The notes: generated from the letters alone by a model not told the origin. A stretch of DNA of 64,000 nt from Hymenobacter montanus (GCF_014699115.1 NZ_JACXAD010000003.1:186001-250000), one strand, 5' to 3'. Numbered from the stretch's first letter, positions 1-8,599 are shown. A program made the numbers and translations.

Positions 1-967
1 CGAAGCGGGTCTGCTCCACGAAATCATACAGCTCCCGGAAGTCCTGCTCGGTCTCGCCGGGGTGGCCCGCGATGAGCGTCGTGCGCAGGGCAATGCCTGG
101 CACCCGCTGCCGAATGGTATCCACCAGCTCCACGGTACGGCGTTTGGTGATGCCGCGGCGCATGGTTTTCAGCATGTGGTCGGAGCCGTGCTGCAAGGGC
201 ATGTCGAGGTACTTACAAATATTCTCCCGTTCGGCCATCACGTCCAGCGCGTCCAGCGGAAACTGCGAGGGGTAGGCGTATTGCAGCCGAATCCAGTCGA
301 TGCCGTTCACGTCGGAGAGGTGGCGGAGCAGGTCGGCCAGCCGGCGCTCGCCGTAAGCCTGCAAGCCGTAATAGGTCAGGTCCTGGGCAATGAGAATCAA
401 CTCTTTCGTGCCCATTCCGGCCAGGCGGCGGGCTTCCTTTACCAGATCTTCGATGGGCCGGTCCACGTGCTTGCCCCGCATCAGCGGGATGGCGCAGAAC
501 GAGCAGGGCCGGTTGCAGCCTTCCGCAATTTTAAAGTAGGCGTAGTGTCGGGGGGTGGTGATGAGGCGCTCCCCAACCAGCTCGTGCTTGTAGTCGGCAT
601 TCAGCACCTTGAGCATCTGAGGTAGCTCCAGCGTGCCGAAGTAGGCATCCACCTGCGGGATTTCCACCTCCAGCTCGTCTTTGTAGCGCTGCGAGAGGCA
701 GCCCGTTACGTAGAGTTTCTCGAGGCGGCCGGCTTCTTTCTCATCCGCGTAGCGCAGGATGGTGTCGATGCTTTCCTGCTTGGCGTTGTCAATGAAGCCG
801 CAGGTATTAATGATAACGATGTTCGCGTCGGACTTCTCCGCTTCGTGCGTCACGGTGAAGTCGTTGGCTTGCAGCTGGCCCATGAGCACTTCGCTGTCCA
901 CCAGGTTCTTGGAGCAGCCCAGGGTGATGACGTTTACTTTGTTGGTGGTCTGGTTTCTAACCTTCAT
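1..967 (-). CDS. rimO: Ribosomal protein uS12 methylthiotransferase RimO (3' end cut by window)
   Basis: Radical-SAM enzyme that adds a methylthio group to a conserved aspartate of ribosomal protein S12 in the cytoplasm. The minus-strand frame opens with ATG at 965-967 and runs off the left edge, so about 322 residues are visible. The N-terminal domain has the three cluster cysteines in TLGCSKNLVDSE, NTCGF and TGCLSQRY. The radical-SAM CxxxCxxC follows as GCNRPCSFC near residue 150. The opening TLGCSKN with VDSE favours RimO over the tRNA enzyme MiaB. The C-terminal TRAM domain lies outside the window. No operon partner is visible. Confidence 0.93.
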   Translation of the reverse strand, partial: MKVRNQTTNKVNVITLGCSKNLVDSEVLMGQLQANDFTVTHEAEKSDANIVIINTCGFIDNAKQESIDTILRYADEKEAGRLEKLYVTGCLSQRYKDELEVEIPQVDAYFGTLELPQMLKVLNADYKHELVGERLITTPRHYAYFKIAEGCNRPCSFCAIPLMRGKHVDRPIEDLVKEARRLAGMGTKELILIAQDLTYYGLQAYGERRLADLLRHLSDVNGIDWIRLQYAYPSQFPLDALDVMAERENICKYLDMPLQHGSDHMLKTMRRGITKRRTVELVDTIRQRVPGIALRTTLIAGHPGETEQDFRELYDFVEQTRF

Positions 968-1200
968 GAATCACGGTTTTGTCGAACTCCGCCCCAATTC
1001 AGCGAATTTCGAAAGGGTAGCCGGGGCTGAAATAAAAACCTGAGTAAAATGCGCCAGGCGTGGCCAGTCTTCTCAGGCTAACAAATTTACGAAGCAGCCA
1101 GTCCCCACCAGTGGTTACGTCCGGGCTATGCCGTGCGCACCACCGGCCCCGGGCCCTCCCAGGCAGAGGCGAAAGTGGCAACTGTTCCGGTAGCACCGGC

Positions 1201-1905
1201 TTAGGAAGCCGAAGTGGAGCCGGCGTCTGGCGGCGCAAGGTCCATCAGCGCCTGCATCAACTCCTGGCCCCGGAGCAGTACCGGGCCGCCCATGGGGTCC
1301 TGAAATAGCGTAGCGAACGGCGCTTGGCCGAAATGCAGGCCACTGGGCGTAAGAATGTTGATGCGGGCCAAGCCGGCGGCGGGCGCGGGCAAGCGAGCTT
1401 CTTCCCAGGGGCCAATGGCGACGGCTACCGGCCGAGCCGCCGCCAGCAGTGCCTGAATCGGACTATTCTCCAGGTCGGTGCCGCCTTCCCACACTACGGC
1501 GGCCCCGCTATAGTTGAAGTAGCGCGCCGAATTGTCTTCATAAGCCGCCAGCAGGTCAAGCCCGCCGTCGAGGGCCACTTCCAGCACCACGCCGAACACG
1601 CGTTTGGCTTCGGCCGCGGCGGGCTGCTGGCCCAGGGCCCGCAAAAAGTGCCAGGCCTGCAGGTACTGCCGCGATTCCAGCCCGGGCGTCTCGAGCACTT
1701 GGTTCAGGGCGCGGATGGCCCCGACCGCATCGCCCGAGTGCTGGGCGTCCTGCGCCTTGGCAAATAAGACCCAGGGCATTTCCGTTCGGACTGAAGATTC
1801 AGGTCTGGGCCATTCCAGAATGGGCACATCACCAAAAAGAAACTCCCGAATCGGGGATGGCGGCTGCTCGGCCGGCTTTTTAGTGAACCACGAAAAAAGC
1901 GACAT
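1201..1905 (-). CDS. Conserved hypothetical protein, 234 aa
   Basis: I do not recognise the family. The product is soluble with no signal peptide or membrane segment. It starts MSLFSWFTKKPAEQP, then has an alpha-helical middle resembling a short helical repeat (ALNQVLETPG, AWHFLRALGQQ), followed by a mixed alpha/beta C-terminal half. The start ATG at 1903-1905 lies only 8 bp from the outer end of the IS island at 1913, so its native promoter may have been displaced. Codon use and GC match the housekeeping genes, which supports a real gene of the host rather than of the island. Confidence 0.7.
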   Translation of the reverse strand: MSLFSWFTKKPAEQPPSPIREFLFGDVPILEWPRPESSVRTEMPWVLFAKAQDAQHSGDAVGAIRALNQVLETPGLESRQYLQAWHFLRALGQQPAAAEAKRVFGVVLEVALDGGLDLLAAYEDNSARYFNYSGAAVVWEGGTDLENSPIQALLAAARPVAVAIGPWEEARLPAPAAGLARINILTPSGLHFGQAPFATLFQDPMGGPVLLRGQELMQALMDLAPPDAGSTSAS

Positions 1906-1908
1906 AGC

Positions 1909-2609
1909 CTAAGAGCCTGTTAAAATTTGCGGATAAGGTGTCGAAGATAAGTACATCGTTGCTTCGGCCGCAGTTGTTTCGGATTCGTAGCCACGGCTCA
2001 GGCGCCGGTCCCATTGCAACCAGCTGATGGAGCGCTCGACCACCCAGCGGGTGGGCACGGGCGTAAAGCGGCCTCTACCGGTCAGGCCGGGGGCCGTTTC
2101 GAGCCGCCAGCCGCAGTGGTCGCGGGTCCACTGGGTCAGAGGCAGGCCGTCGTAGCCGACCCGGTCGTTTTCGTGGGCTGGCCCGACGTGGCCCGCCAGC
2201 AGCAAGCCGCCGGTGTCGACCACGGGATGGCGTTTGCGGCCCTGGATTTTTTTGGGCCGTCAAAGCCTTTGTCCACCACGCCCCGCTCGCTGCATGTGAT
2301 GGATTGCGCGTCGAGCACGGCCACGCGCGGGCTCGGTTGCTGGGAGGGCGCGGCCCGTTGCCGGTGGCGGCGCACCAGCGCCTGGTTCAGCCGGGCCCAG
2401 CGCCCGTCGGCCTGTCAGCGCCGGAAATAATAGTAGACCAGCGGGAAAGGCAGAAACTCACGTGGCAAGAGCCGCCACTGGCAGCCACTCTTGGTTAAGT
2501 AGAGTAACCCATTGACAATCACACGCAGCGAGGGCTTGCGGCGGCGCGTATCAGGTACAATTTCTTGGATAACTTGCCACTGGAAATTAGTCAGGTCCGT
2601 TTCGTACAT
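1909..2609 (-). pseudogene. IS5-family (IS427-like) transposase, disrupted
   Basis: The frame begins MYETDLTNFQWQVI at 2609, the N-terminal DUF4096 domain of IS5/IS1182 transposases, followed by LVYYYFRR. An in-frame TGA at 2415-2417 then replaces the Trp expected before QADGRW. Reading continues with LDAQSI (first catalytic Asp) and VVDKGFDGPKK. The rest (RKRHPVVDTGG, then VERSISWLQWDRRLSRGYE with the catalytic Glu) lies in the -1 frame after a run of seven A at 2253-2247. That run reads A AAA AAA in the incoming frame, a canonical slippery site, so the shift may be programmed while the TGA is decay. I could not find an inner inverted repeat near 2610-2650, so that end seems truncated. Confidence 0.8.
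1913..1944 (+). repeat. Left outer IS5-type terminal repeat
   Basis: A 32-bp terminus that matches the reverse complement of 8568-8599 at 31 of 32 positions. It also encodes the C-terminus of the adjacent decayed transposase, which is usual for IS5-family ends. Confidence 0.75.
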
Positions 2610-2802
2610 CTTTGGTCAGATGAGGAAAAGGGCGACCCCGTCGAAGTGATGGGTTGGACTACCAGTAAAGAGATTATTAACTATTGCCCCTTTCCTTCGG
2701 CTTCGTATTTGAGCGCCGTGCACCGCTTCTGGATATTTTATCTCATCCGGGTAATTTCCTACCCCAATTTTTAGGGTTTCAGCTATCACCAGCACCCAGT
2801 AC

Positions 2803-3492
2803 TTACTTCATTTTGGTGAGATTCATTTTGTAGACAGCGCCCACGGGCAGCTTGGCTCCGTTGATTACAACGTAATTGGCTGCTATCGTTGCCACTTTGT
2901 CTAAGGCAATCAAGTACGATTTGTGAATCCGGACAAACGATTGGGGAGGAAGCAGCGCCTCGAGGTTTTTGATCGAGTCCAATGAAACGATCAGGCGGTC
3001 TTTCAAGTGTACCTTTACGTAGCTGCCGTAGCTCTCTACGTAATAAATCTCCGAAAAATAGATCCGGTGGGTCTGTTTACCCGCCTTGAGCAGTAGATGG
3101 TCGGTTGCTGGGCTCTCTTCTACGGGCGAAGCCAGTGGTAACCGGCTAAGGGCTCGGTTAACGGATTTCAGGAACCGCTCAAAGCTGAAAGGTTTTAACA
3201 GGTAATCACAGACATCCAGTTCAAAGCCTTCCAATGCGTATTCACTGTAAGCTGTAGTAAGAATGATCTGCGGCTTCACCGGCAGTGTTCGGATAAGTTC
3301 GAGGCCCGAAATTTTGGGCATATCAATATCCAGGAAAATAATATCAATGGCTTGGGTGTGAATCACTTCAATGGCCTCCAGGGCGTGAAAGCACCCGTTA
3401 AGGAGGTGCAATAAGGGCAGGCTCCGGCTAAACTCTTCGATGACCGTGTGAGCAAACGGTTCATCATCCACAACCAGGCAATTAATTTTCAT
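2803..3492 (-). CDS. LytTR-family response regulator
   Basis: Cytoplasmic DNA-binding response regulator of a two-component system. A receiver domain spans residues 1-120 with acidic residues in VVDDEP and the phospho-acceptor Asp55 in FLDIDMPK. A LytTR DNA-binding domain fills about 125-229 (TDHLLLKAGKQTHRIYF, SFVRIHKSYLIAL). I chose ATG 3490-3492 because the receiver fold starts there; an upstream in-frame start at 3567 would add 25 residues overlapping the kinase. Its start overlaps the kinase stop by 11 bp, so the two are translationally coupled. Lying inside the IS-bounded island next to the esterase pair, it may regulate them; that is inference. Confidence 0.9.
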   Translation of the reverse strand: MKINCLVVDDEPFAHTVIEEFSRSLPLLHLLNGCFHALEAIEVIHTQAIDIIFLDIDMPKISGLELIRTLPVKPQIILTTAYSEYALEGFELDVCDYLLKPFSFERFLKSVNRALSRLPLASPVEESPATDHLLLKAGKQTHRIYFSEIYYVESYGSYVKVHLKDRLIVSLDSIKNLEALLPPQSFVRIHKSYLIALDKVATIAANYVVINGAKLPVGAVYKMNLTKMK

Positions 3493-4510
3493 GGCTGGCA
3501 AGTTGGAGGGTGAGTTGCACCTGGTACACGGATGCTGGCGTGGTGATGGCAAGGCTGTGGCCCGCACCGTAGAGCAAATTCAACCGTTGCCGGACGTTGC
3601 GCAAGCCGATGCCCGGCTGATGAGTAGGGTCGGAGGGAGGCAGGCTATTGCGGATGCAAAAGGCCAGCGTCTGGTCTTGTACGGATAGGTGAATGGTTAC
3701 GAAGGTACGCTTGTACTCGTTTTTTACGCCGTGCTTGAAGGCGTTCTCCACGAAGGTGATCAAAATCAGGGGGGCAATCTGCAAGTGGTGGGGCGAGCCT
3801 TCCACCGAGAGTTCAATGTGGGCCCGGTTGCCGCAGCGCAGCTTTTGCAAATCCACGAAATCCTCGATGTACTTGATTTCTTTGCTTAAGGGTACCCACT
3901 CCCGTTCACACTCATAAACCACGTAGCGCATAATATGGGAGAGCTTGAGTATTACCTCGGGGGCGGTTTGGGAGTGGGTAAGCGTCAAGGCGTAAAGGGT
4001 GTTGAGCGTGTTGAACAAAAAGTGTGGATTCAACTGGTTGCGCAGCGCCGTGAGCTCCGAACGCAACTGCTGACTCTCTAACTGTTCGATTTTACGTTGT
4101 TGCAAAAACCAACCCGTGGATAGCTTGATAATGGTACTGATGAGGATGACAAATGCCAAGCCCCCTACGTTGGCTACGTAGGAAGAGCTGCTTAAAACAA
4201 TCATTCCGTGGGCACGGCTGGCCAGGATTACGGCCAGAACCTTGGCTACGGGGGCGTAGGCCAACAGCGTCAGCAGCAAGGCAAGCAGGTAGCGCCCGTA
4301 TTTTCTCCGGGAAAGCAAGCAAGGAATGAGGTAAAGATTGTTGAAGTAGATCGGTGGCATCAAGATAATACCCACGAGAAAAAGCAATGTAAAATATTCT
4401 CCAAAGCTATATAGATTAAAAGAAGCACCGCTGAACGACATCCACCCGATTGGTAGCACCCAGGCGGCCAGGTTTATTCCTATTCGGACCCAAATGGTCT
4501 TTATCTTCAT
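3482..4510 (-). CDS. LytS/YehU-type sensor histidine kinase
   Basis: Membrane sensor kinase partner of the adjacent LytTR regulator. Four hydrophobic segments lie in the first ~130 residues (about 10-28, 38-62, 72-98, 112-130), then a short coiled region, then the His_kinase domain with the phospho-accepting His163 in NQLNPHFLFNTLN. The ATPase N box is FVENAFKHG and the glycine box PGIGLRNVRQRL. No separate periplasmic sensor domain is present, so any ligand would be sensed in or near the membrane. Three tandem 9-bp repeats sit directly upstream of the start. It is divergent from the esterase gene at 4841, with 330 bp between them. Confidence 0.9.
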   Translation of the reverse strand: MKIKTIWVRIGINLAAWVLPIGWMSFSGASFNLYSFGEYFTLLFLVGIILMPPIYFNNLYLIPCLLSRRKYGRYLLALLLTLLAYAPVAKVLAVILASRAHGMIVLSSSSYVANVGGLAFVILISTIIKLSTGWFLQQRKIEQLESQQLRSELTALRNQLNPHFLFNTLNTLYALTLTHSQTAPEVILKLSHIMRYVVYECEREWVPLSKEIKYIEDFVDLQKLRCGNRAHIELSVEGSPHHLQIAPLILITFVENAFKHGVKNEYKRTFVTIHLSVQDQTLAFCIRNSLPPSDPTHQPGIGLRNVRQRLNLLYGAGHSLAITTPASVYQVQLTLQLASHEN

Positions 4511-4840
4511 AGATGCTTATCTTGGAGATCTTGGAGATCTTGGAGAGAGTCTCTGATCAATCAGGGTATACCTGCACAAAGGTCGGTGATTTACCTACTT
4601 ACACGAATGAAATTAAGTAAACAACGGATAAATTGGATGAACTGGGTTCAGCTCGCTGAGCGAAGCGTTCATTAAAAAAAAGAACTCGTTTATCCAAATC
4701 CTCTCTTTGTGTATATCCAAGCCCTTTTTCAAGCCGTTAGTTAGCGTGTATTGCCGATCCAGACCCTGGAATCATAAATGCTGGTATCCCCAAGCAGCAC
4801 CATTGTCTGCAACAATCAGTAACGAAAACTTCATTGAACT
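4511..4840. other. Divergent control region between lytS-like and esterase genes
   Basis: 330 bp without a gene, separating the kinase (minus) from the first esterase (plus). It is AT-rich compared with the flanks and holds the 9-bp tandem repeat at 4519-4545. No clear TAnnTTTG promoter box was found. Control signals for both transcription units are expected here. Confidence 0.5.
4519..4545. repeat. Three tandem copies of a 9-bp repeat
   Basis: ATCTTGGAG occurs three times head to tail, starting 8 bp upstream of the kinase start codon. On the kinase strand it reads CTCCAAGAT. It covers the ribosome-binding region, so it could be an operator, a translational control site or a slippage repeat. 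Confidence 0.7.
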
Positions 4841-6229
4841 ATGAAAAAGACAGCAAGAGCGGCTTTCAAAGCCTTATTATACGCCAGTTGTATGTCAGGT
4901 TTGTTGCTCACAGCTTGTAAAAAAGATAAAGAAGCCCCTGGGCCCGACACCTGCACCCTCACCCAGGAGCAGCAGCAGGTAATTGCCGAGGTAAACCAGT
5001 ACGCCATTCCCTTTACCACCGCCGACCCGGCGGCCTCCCCTACCGACTTGGCCCCGCTAGACCCGATGCTAAGAAACGCCAAGATCGTAGGAATGGGCGA
5101 GGCGACGCACGGCACGAAGGAATTTTTTCAAATGAAAGACCGCCTGTTTCGCTACATGGTCACCCGGCACGGCTACAAAGCCATCGCCTTTGAAATGTCC
5201 TGGGGCGATGGGATCAACATCAACCGATACGTAACCCAGGGAACAGGCGGTAACGCAAAGGAAGTACTTAAAAAAGGGAGTTATGGAATATGGAAAGCCG
5301 AGGAAGTAGCGGCACTGATTGAGTGGATGAAGACGTACAATGCAGGCAAGTCACCTGAAGACCAAATTTATTTTTACGGGTTTGACCTAAATGAGTACGC
5401 CACTTCCTTCGCATTACTGGAAGAATACATCCAGCAGGTTGATCCAGCGTGGCTTCCCCAAATGATTGAGTTGTATAAGCCTTTCAAGGACATCGGGCCG
5501 GACAACTATCGAAATACCGAGGAGGCTTTCAACGCCAATGTTCGCCAGCGCTTGCAGCAGGTATACGACTACGTGGCTGGTCGGCAAGCGGCTTATTTGA
5601 GCAAGTCCGACAACCGCACTTATCAGGAAGCGCTGCAAACTGTCAGAGTGCTCAAGCAAGCCGAAGAGCTTTATAGAGATGCAGAGCCTTTACATTTTAT
5701 TAATGTTAGAGATAAATCCATGGCCGAAAATGCCCAATGGATTCAAACCCATGTAGGCACTAACTGCAAAATAGCTTTATGGGCACACAATGAGCACGTA
5801 GGCAAGACTAGCTCGGACGGAGTTCAAAGACAAGGCTGGCATTTAAAAAATGCCCTGGGAGAAGCCTATCAAATTCTGGCTTTCGCATTTGCTACCGGAC
5901 GTTTCAACGCCGTGGAGATAAAAGTAGGTGCCAACAACCAGGTAACTTATGGAGAAAGGAAGGCTTTGCAGGCAGGCGAACCCTTGTGTGCCTCTTCCAA
6001 TGCACTGCTTCACCGGGCTACTCCTAAAAACTTCTTCCTGTCTACCAAGGCAGTACCCACTACTATTTCATTACACAGCTGGCTCTTTGCTGATAGATTG
6101 GTATTAGAAGTAGACGCTGGGTACATAGAGCAATACCCGGAGCAGAGTTATGGCTCTAAAAATTTAGGGGAAGCGTACGACGTACTTATTTACTTCGACA
6201 CCACCACTGAATCAACGCTATTTCGCTAG
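4841..6229 (+). CDS. Erythromycin-esterase-family lipoprotein (first copy)
   Basis: Member of the erythromycin esterase family (Pfam PF05139). Characterised members hydrolyse the macrolactone ring of 14-membered macrolides, but many chromosomal homologues have unknown substrates. A lipoprotein signal peptide ends LLLTAC with the lipid Cys at 26, so it is exported and probably membrane-anchored. Family motifs are GMGEATHG (residues 84-91; Glu and His of the active site), AFEMSWGDG, FYGFDLNEY and WAHNEHVGK near 312. The length of 462 aa is slightly over the ~400 aa of soluble Ere enzymes because of the leader. It is followed 41 bp later by a paralogue, probably in one transcript. Confidence 0.87.
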   Translation: MKKTARAAFKALLYASCMSGLLLTACKKDKEAPGPDTCTLTQEQQQVIAEVNQYAIPFTTADPAASPTDLAPLDPMLRNAKIVGMGEATHGTKEFFQMKDRLFRYMVTRHGYKAIAFEMSWGDGININRYVTQGTGGNAKEVLKKGSYGIWKAEEVAALIEWMKTYNAGKSPEDQIYFYGFDLNEYATSFALLEEYIQQVDPAWLPQMIELYKPFKDIGPDNYRNTEEAFNANVRQRLQQVYDYVAGRQAAYLSKSDNRTYQEALQTVRVLKQAEELYRDAEPLHFINVRDKSMAENAQWIQTHVGTNCKIALWAHNEHVGKTSSDGVQRQGWHLKNALGEAYQILAFAFATGRFNAVEIKVGANNQVTYGERKALQAGEPLCASSNALLHRATPKNFFLSTKAVPTTISLHSWLFADRLVLEVDAGYIEQYPEQSYGSKNLGEAYDVLIYFDTTTESTLFR

Positions 6230-6270
6230 ACTGCCATCTCACCTAATTCACCTATTAACTGCCTGAAAAA

Positions 6271-7632
6271 ATGGCTATAAGAACAAAAACGCGGCTTGCC
6301 GTACTAGTAGGCCTGCTGGCCCTGTCGGCGTGTAAAAAAGAGCAGGAGGGCGTAGCGCCCTCAGCGGAAACTCTTACGGAACTGAATCAAGTAGCTATTC
6401 CCATTCAAGGCAGCAGTCCTTCGTTACCTGAGAATGATTTAGCTACTTTCGATGCTTTGCTTAGCAGGTCCAAAATGGTGGGTTTAGGTGAGGTATCTCA
6501 CGGGTCTAAAGAATGTTTTGAGATGAAACACCGGCTTTTTGCTTATGGAGTAAAAAATCATAATTATAAAGCCATTGGCTTTGAAACACCTTACCTTCGC
6601 GGCTATTTTATCAATCGTTATATCCAGGGGCAGGATATAATCTTTGAGGGTCGTAGGCTTGAAATAAATGAGGTGCTACTAAACCCCTGGGCAACCCAAG
6701 AAGTGCTAGCCCTTGTTAATTGGATGCGGAATTATAACTTAAACCATCCGGATAAAATATACTTCTTTGGATTTGATATTCAGTATTTTACCTCCAATAA
6801 TTATGCTGTCCTGGAAAACTATCTCACTCGGGTAAATGATGCCCCTAATTGGTCATCTACCCTTGCTACTTTGAAAAGGTACACTTCTAGCCTTGAGTAC
6901 GTAGCTTTTGAGTACCATAAGCTCCCTGAGTCGGAAAAAGGCGCATATCGGCAAGCAATCCAAGCAGCAAAAACCAGATTGCAGCAAAACAAAGAAGCCT
7001 ACGTTGCTGCTTCCTCTCAAGCTGAGTTCAATGAAATGGCTTTTTTACTAGAAGTGGCTCAGAAGGCGGAAAACTATTACGCTTCCGCTACTGAACCTAC
7101 TGAATTACAAACTTCGGCAGAATTTATTGCTGTAAACAACAAACGCGACAAATTGATGGCTGAAAGTGCGGAATACTATATACAAAATATACTGGCAGGA
7201 GCAAAAACGATGCTTTGGGCCCATAATTCTCACGTGTTCAACCAAAACGAAAATTCTCGATATGTAAGGATGGGTTATCACCTTCGTAGTAAGGCCGAGA
7301 ATCAGTACGGAATTATCAGCTTTGCGCTTACGAAAGGAGAGATAAGAGCCGTTGCTAACGCCGGTGGCTATACGCCAGTACAAATTGCCAATACCACTCC
7401 TAGCAATTCTCTCAATGCCTTATTCACCAAGGCGGTCTTAAAGCGATTTGTACTGAGTACTGCCAATGCACCGACAACCTTGCGGTCGTTTCTATCAAAT
7501 ACCACTATGTTCAATACGGGGGCCGGTTATTCCCCGCAATATCATAGCAGTACCTTTGACAAGGTAAATTTGGTCGAATTTACAGATGCTGTCATTTACT
7601 TCGATACTACTCAGGCAGCGGCTGGCCTGTAA
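6271..7632 (+). CDS. Erythromycin-esterase-family lipoprotein (second copy)
   Basis: Paralogue of the preceding gene with the same layout: a lipoprotein signal ending ALSAC (Cys21), GLGEVSHGSKE near residue 72, GFETPYLRG, FFGFDIQYF and LWAHNSHV near 316. The catalytic Glu/His motif and the second His are kept, so the fold and chemistry are probably intact. The sequence has diverged strongly from copy one and its codons are AT-richer than those of chromosomal neighbours, which suggests transfer or an old duplication. It is the last gene before an inverted repeat and the IS1 relic. The substrate cannot be told from sequence; macrolide resistance is possible but unproven. Confidence 0.85.
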   Translation: MAIRTKTRLAVLVGLLALSACKKEQEGVAPSAETLTELNQVAIPIQGSSPSLPENDLATFDALLSRSKMVGLGEVSHGSKECFEMKHRLFAYGVKNHNYKAIGFETPYLRGYFINRYIQGQDIIFEGRRLEINEVLLNPWATQEVLALVNWMRNYNLNHPDKIYFFGFDIQYFTSNNYAVLENYLTRVNDAPNWSSTLATLKRYTSSLEYVAFEYHKLPESEKGAYRQAIQAAKTRLQQNKEAYVAASSQAEFNEMAFLLEVAQKAENYYASATEPTELQTSAEFIAVNNKRDKLMAESAEYYIQNILAGAKTMLWAHNSHVFNQNENSRYVRMGYHLRSKAENQYGIISFALTKGEIRAVANAGGYTPVQIANTTPSNSLNALFTKAVLKRFVLSTANAPTTLRSFLSNTTMFNTGAGYSPQYHSSTFDKVNLVEFTDAVIYFDTTQAAAGL

Positions 7633-7953
7633 GCACCCGGGTGAGCACAATACGAGCTCAGTAACGTACGTGACGAGTCTCCCGCTAACCTCCGTTGGGT
7701 ACCCACCCGCGAATCATTAAAATAATTACCAAGCCTAAACCCTTAACCTTAGGAACGAGAACGAAATAAAGTATCACTGTAGAATGCTATCCACCTATTG
7801 TCATGCTGACGAAGGAAACATCCCTCGGTATAGAGTCCGGAAGAGATGATTCCTTCGTCAGCATGACAGCGGGGGAGCTTGACCTACTTAAACAAAATGT
7901 TACTTTATTGTATGCCTATCCCTTATTATGAAAACCATTGAAAAAGTGGTGGT
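7633..7953. other. Intergenic region with an inverted-repeat element
   Basis: About 320 bp between the second esterase and the IS1 remnant. It contains the 19-bp inverted repeat at 7799-7868, itself set inside weakly matching ATAAAGTA/TACTTTAT segments near 7766 and 7900, as in a small non-autonomous element. No coding potential was recognised. Confidence 0.55.
7799..7868. repeat. Inverted repeat, 19-bp perfect arms
   Basis: TGTCATGCTGACGAAGGAA at 7799-7817 is matched exactly in reverse complement at 7850-7868, with a 32-nt loop. There is no T-tract after the stem, so a REP-like or MITE-like dispersed element is more likely than a terminator. Confidence 0.75.
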
Positions 7954-8557
7954 CTAATTAGCGATGGTTCTTTGGCTATGCTGGTCAATACAGATTTTAA
8001 TTCGCGCGGCGTGCATGGCCAAGGCTTTGCTGAACGAGCAGGATTTGCGCACCAACACGCCGCAACATTGACGCAAGGAGCAATTCAAGGCTTCGACGAC
8101 GGTGGTTTGGCCTTCGCCTTTGGGGCACTGCGATGCGGCCCGGCTGGCAAGGCCTGGGCATAGGCCGGAAACAGGTCGGTAAAGTACCAGCAATGCCGCC
8201 GGTAGCGCTTGGGCAGAGGCCACCACAGGCCGCCGGGCCGTAGCCGCGTCGCGCCGGCCCAGGCTACCACGCGCCGGCTGGCGCGCTCGACGGCCCGCCA
8301 CAACCAGACTTTGCGCCGCCGTTGGCCCCCGAACGTCCACATCTCATCGAGTGCCAACGCTTATCAGTGCCGGCGTTGCGCTTTTTGCGGGCGCAGCCGC
8401 GGCAGCAGAGGGCTGGCCGCTTGCGCTTTTTTTGCCAGTTTGGCCACAGCCATGCGCGAAACGCCTCTCACGCGCACGATGCTGCGCTACGAGTTGCGCT
8501 CGACCAACAGCTTCGCCACTTGGACGTAGCCCGCCGCTGCCGACGCAACCAGCTAGT
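7954..8557 (-). pseudogene. IS1-family transposase remnant (InsA/InsB-like)
   Basis: Read on the minus strand, an InsA-like helix-turn-helix segment (VRVRGVSRMAVAKLAKKAQ) is followed by two in-frame stops. The InsB-like catalytic part comes next, beginning LALDEMWTFGGQRRRKVWLW, typical of IS1 DDE transposases. A frame change near 8085-8110 is needed to reach the C-terminal block CSLRQCCGVLVRKSC and FSKALAMHAARIKI. Stops plus frameshift make it non-functional, although IS1 elements can use programmed shifting between the two parts. It abuts the residual IS5-type end at 8547-8599. Confidence 0.75.
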
Positions 8558-8599
8558 TAGCCAGCATTCGACACCTTATTCGCAAATTTTAACAGGCTC
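8547..8599 (+). mobile_element. Residual right end of a second IS5-type copy
   Basis: The last 32 bp match the outer terminus at 1913-1944 in inverted orientation. Read on the plus strand, the final codons give LASIRHLIRKF and a stop, the typical C-terminus of an IS5-family transposase. Everything upstream of about 8547 has been replaced by the IS1 remnant. Confidence 0.7.

Larger units (their letters stand above)
1913..8599. mobile_element. Composite-transposon-like island bounded by inverted IS5-type termini
   Basis: The 32 bp at 1913-1944 (starting GAGCCTGTTAAAATTTGC) recur in inverted orientation at 8568-8599 with one mismatch. Both face outward and each is flanked by TAA (1910-1912 and 8600-8602). 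Inside are a decayed IS5-type transposase, a LytS/LytTR pair, two erythromycin-esterase-like genes and an IS1 relic. The second Ere-like gene is visibly AT-richer than the chromosomal flanks. This is the layout of a composite transposon. However, the right IS copy survives only as its last ~50 bp, and TAA may be a target preference rather than a duplication. Confidence 0.6.
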
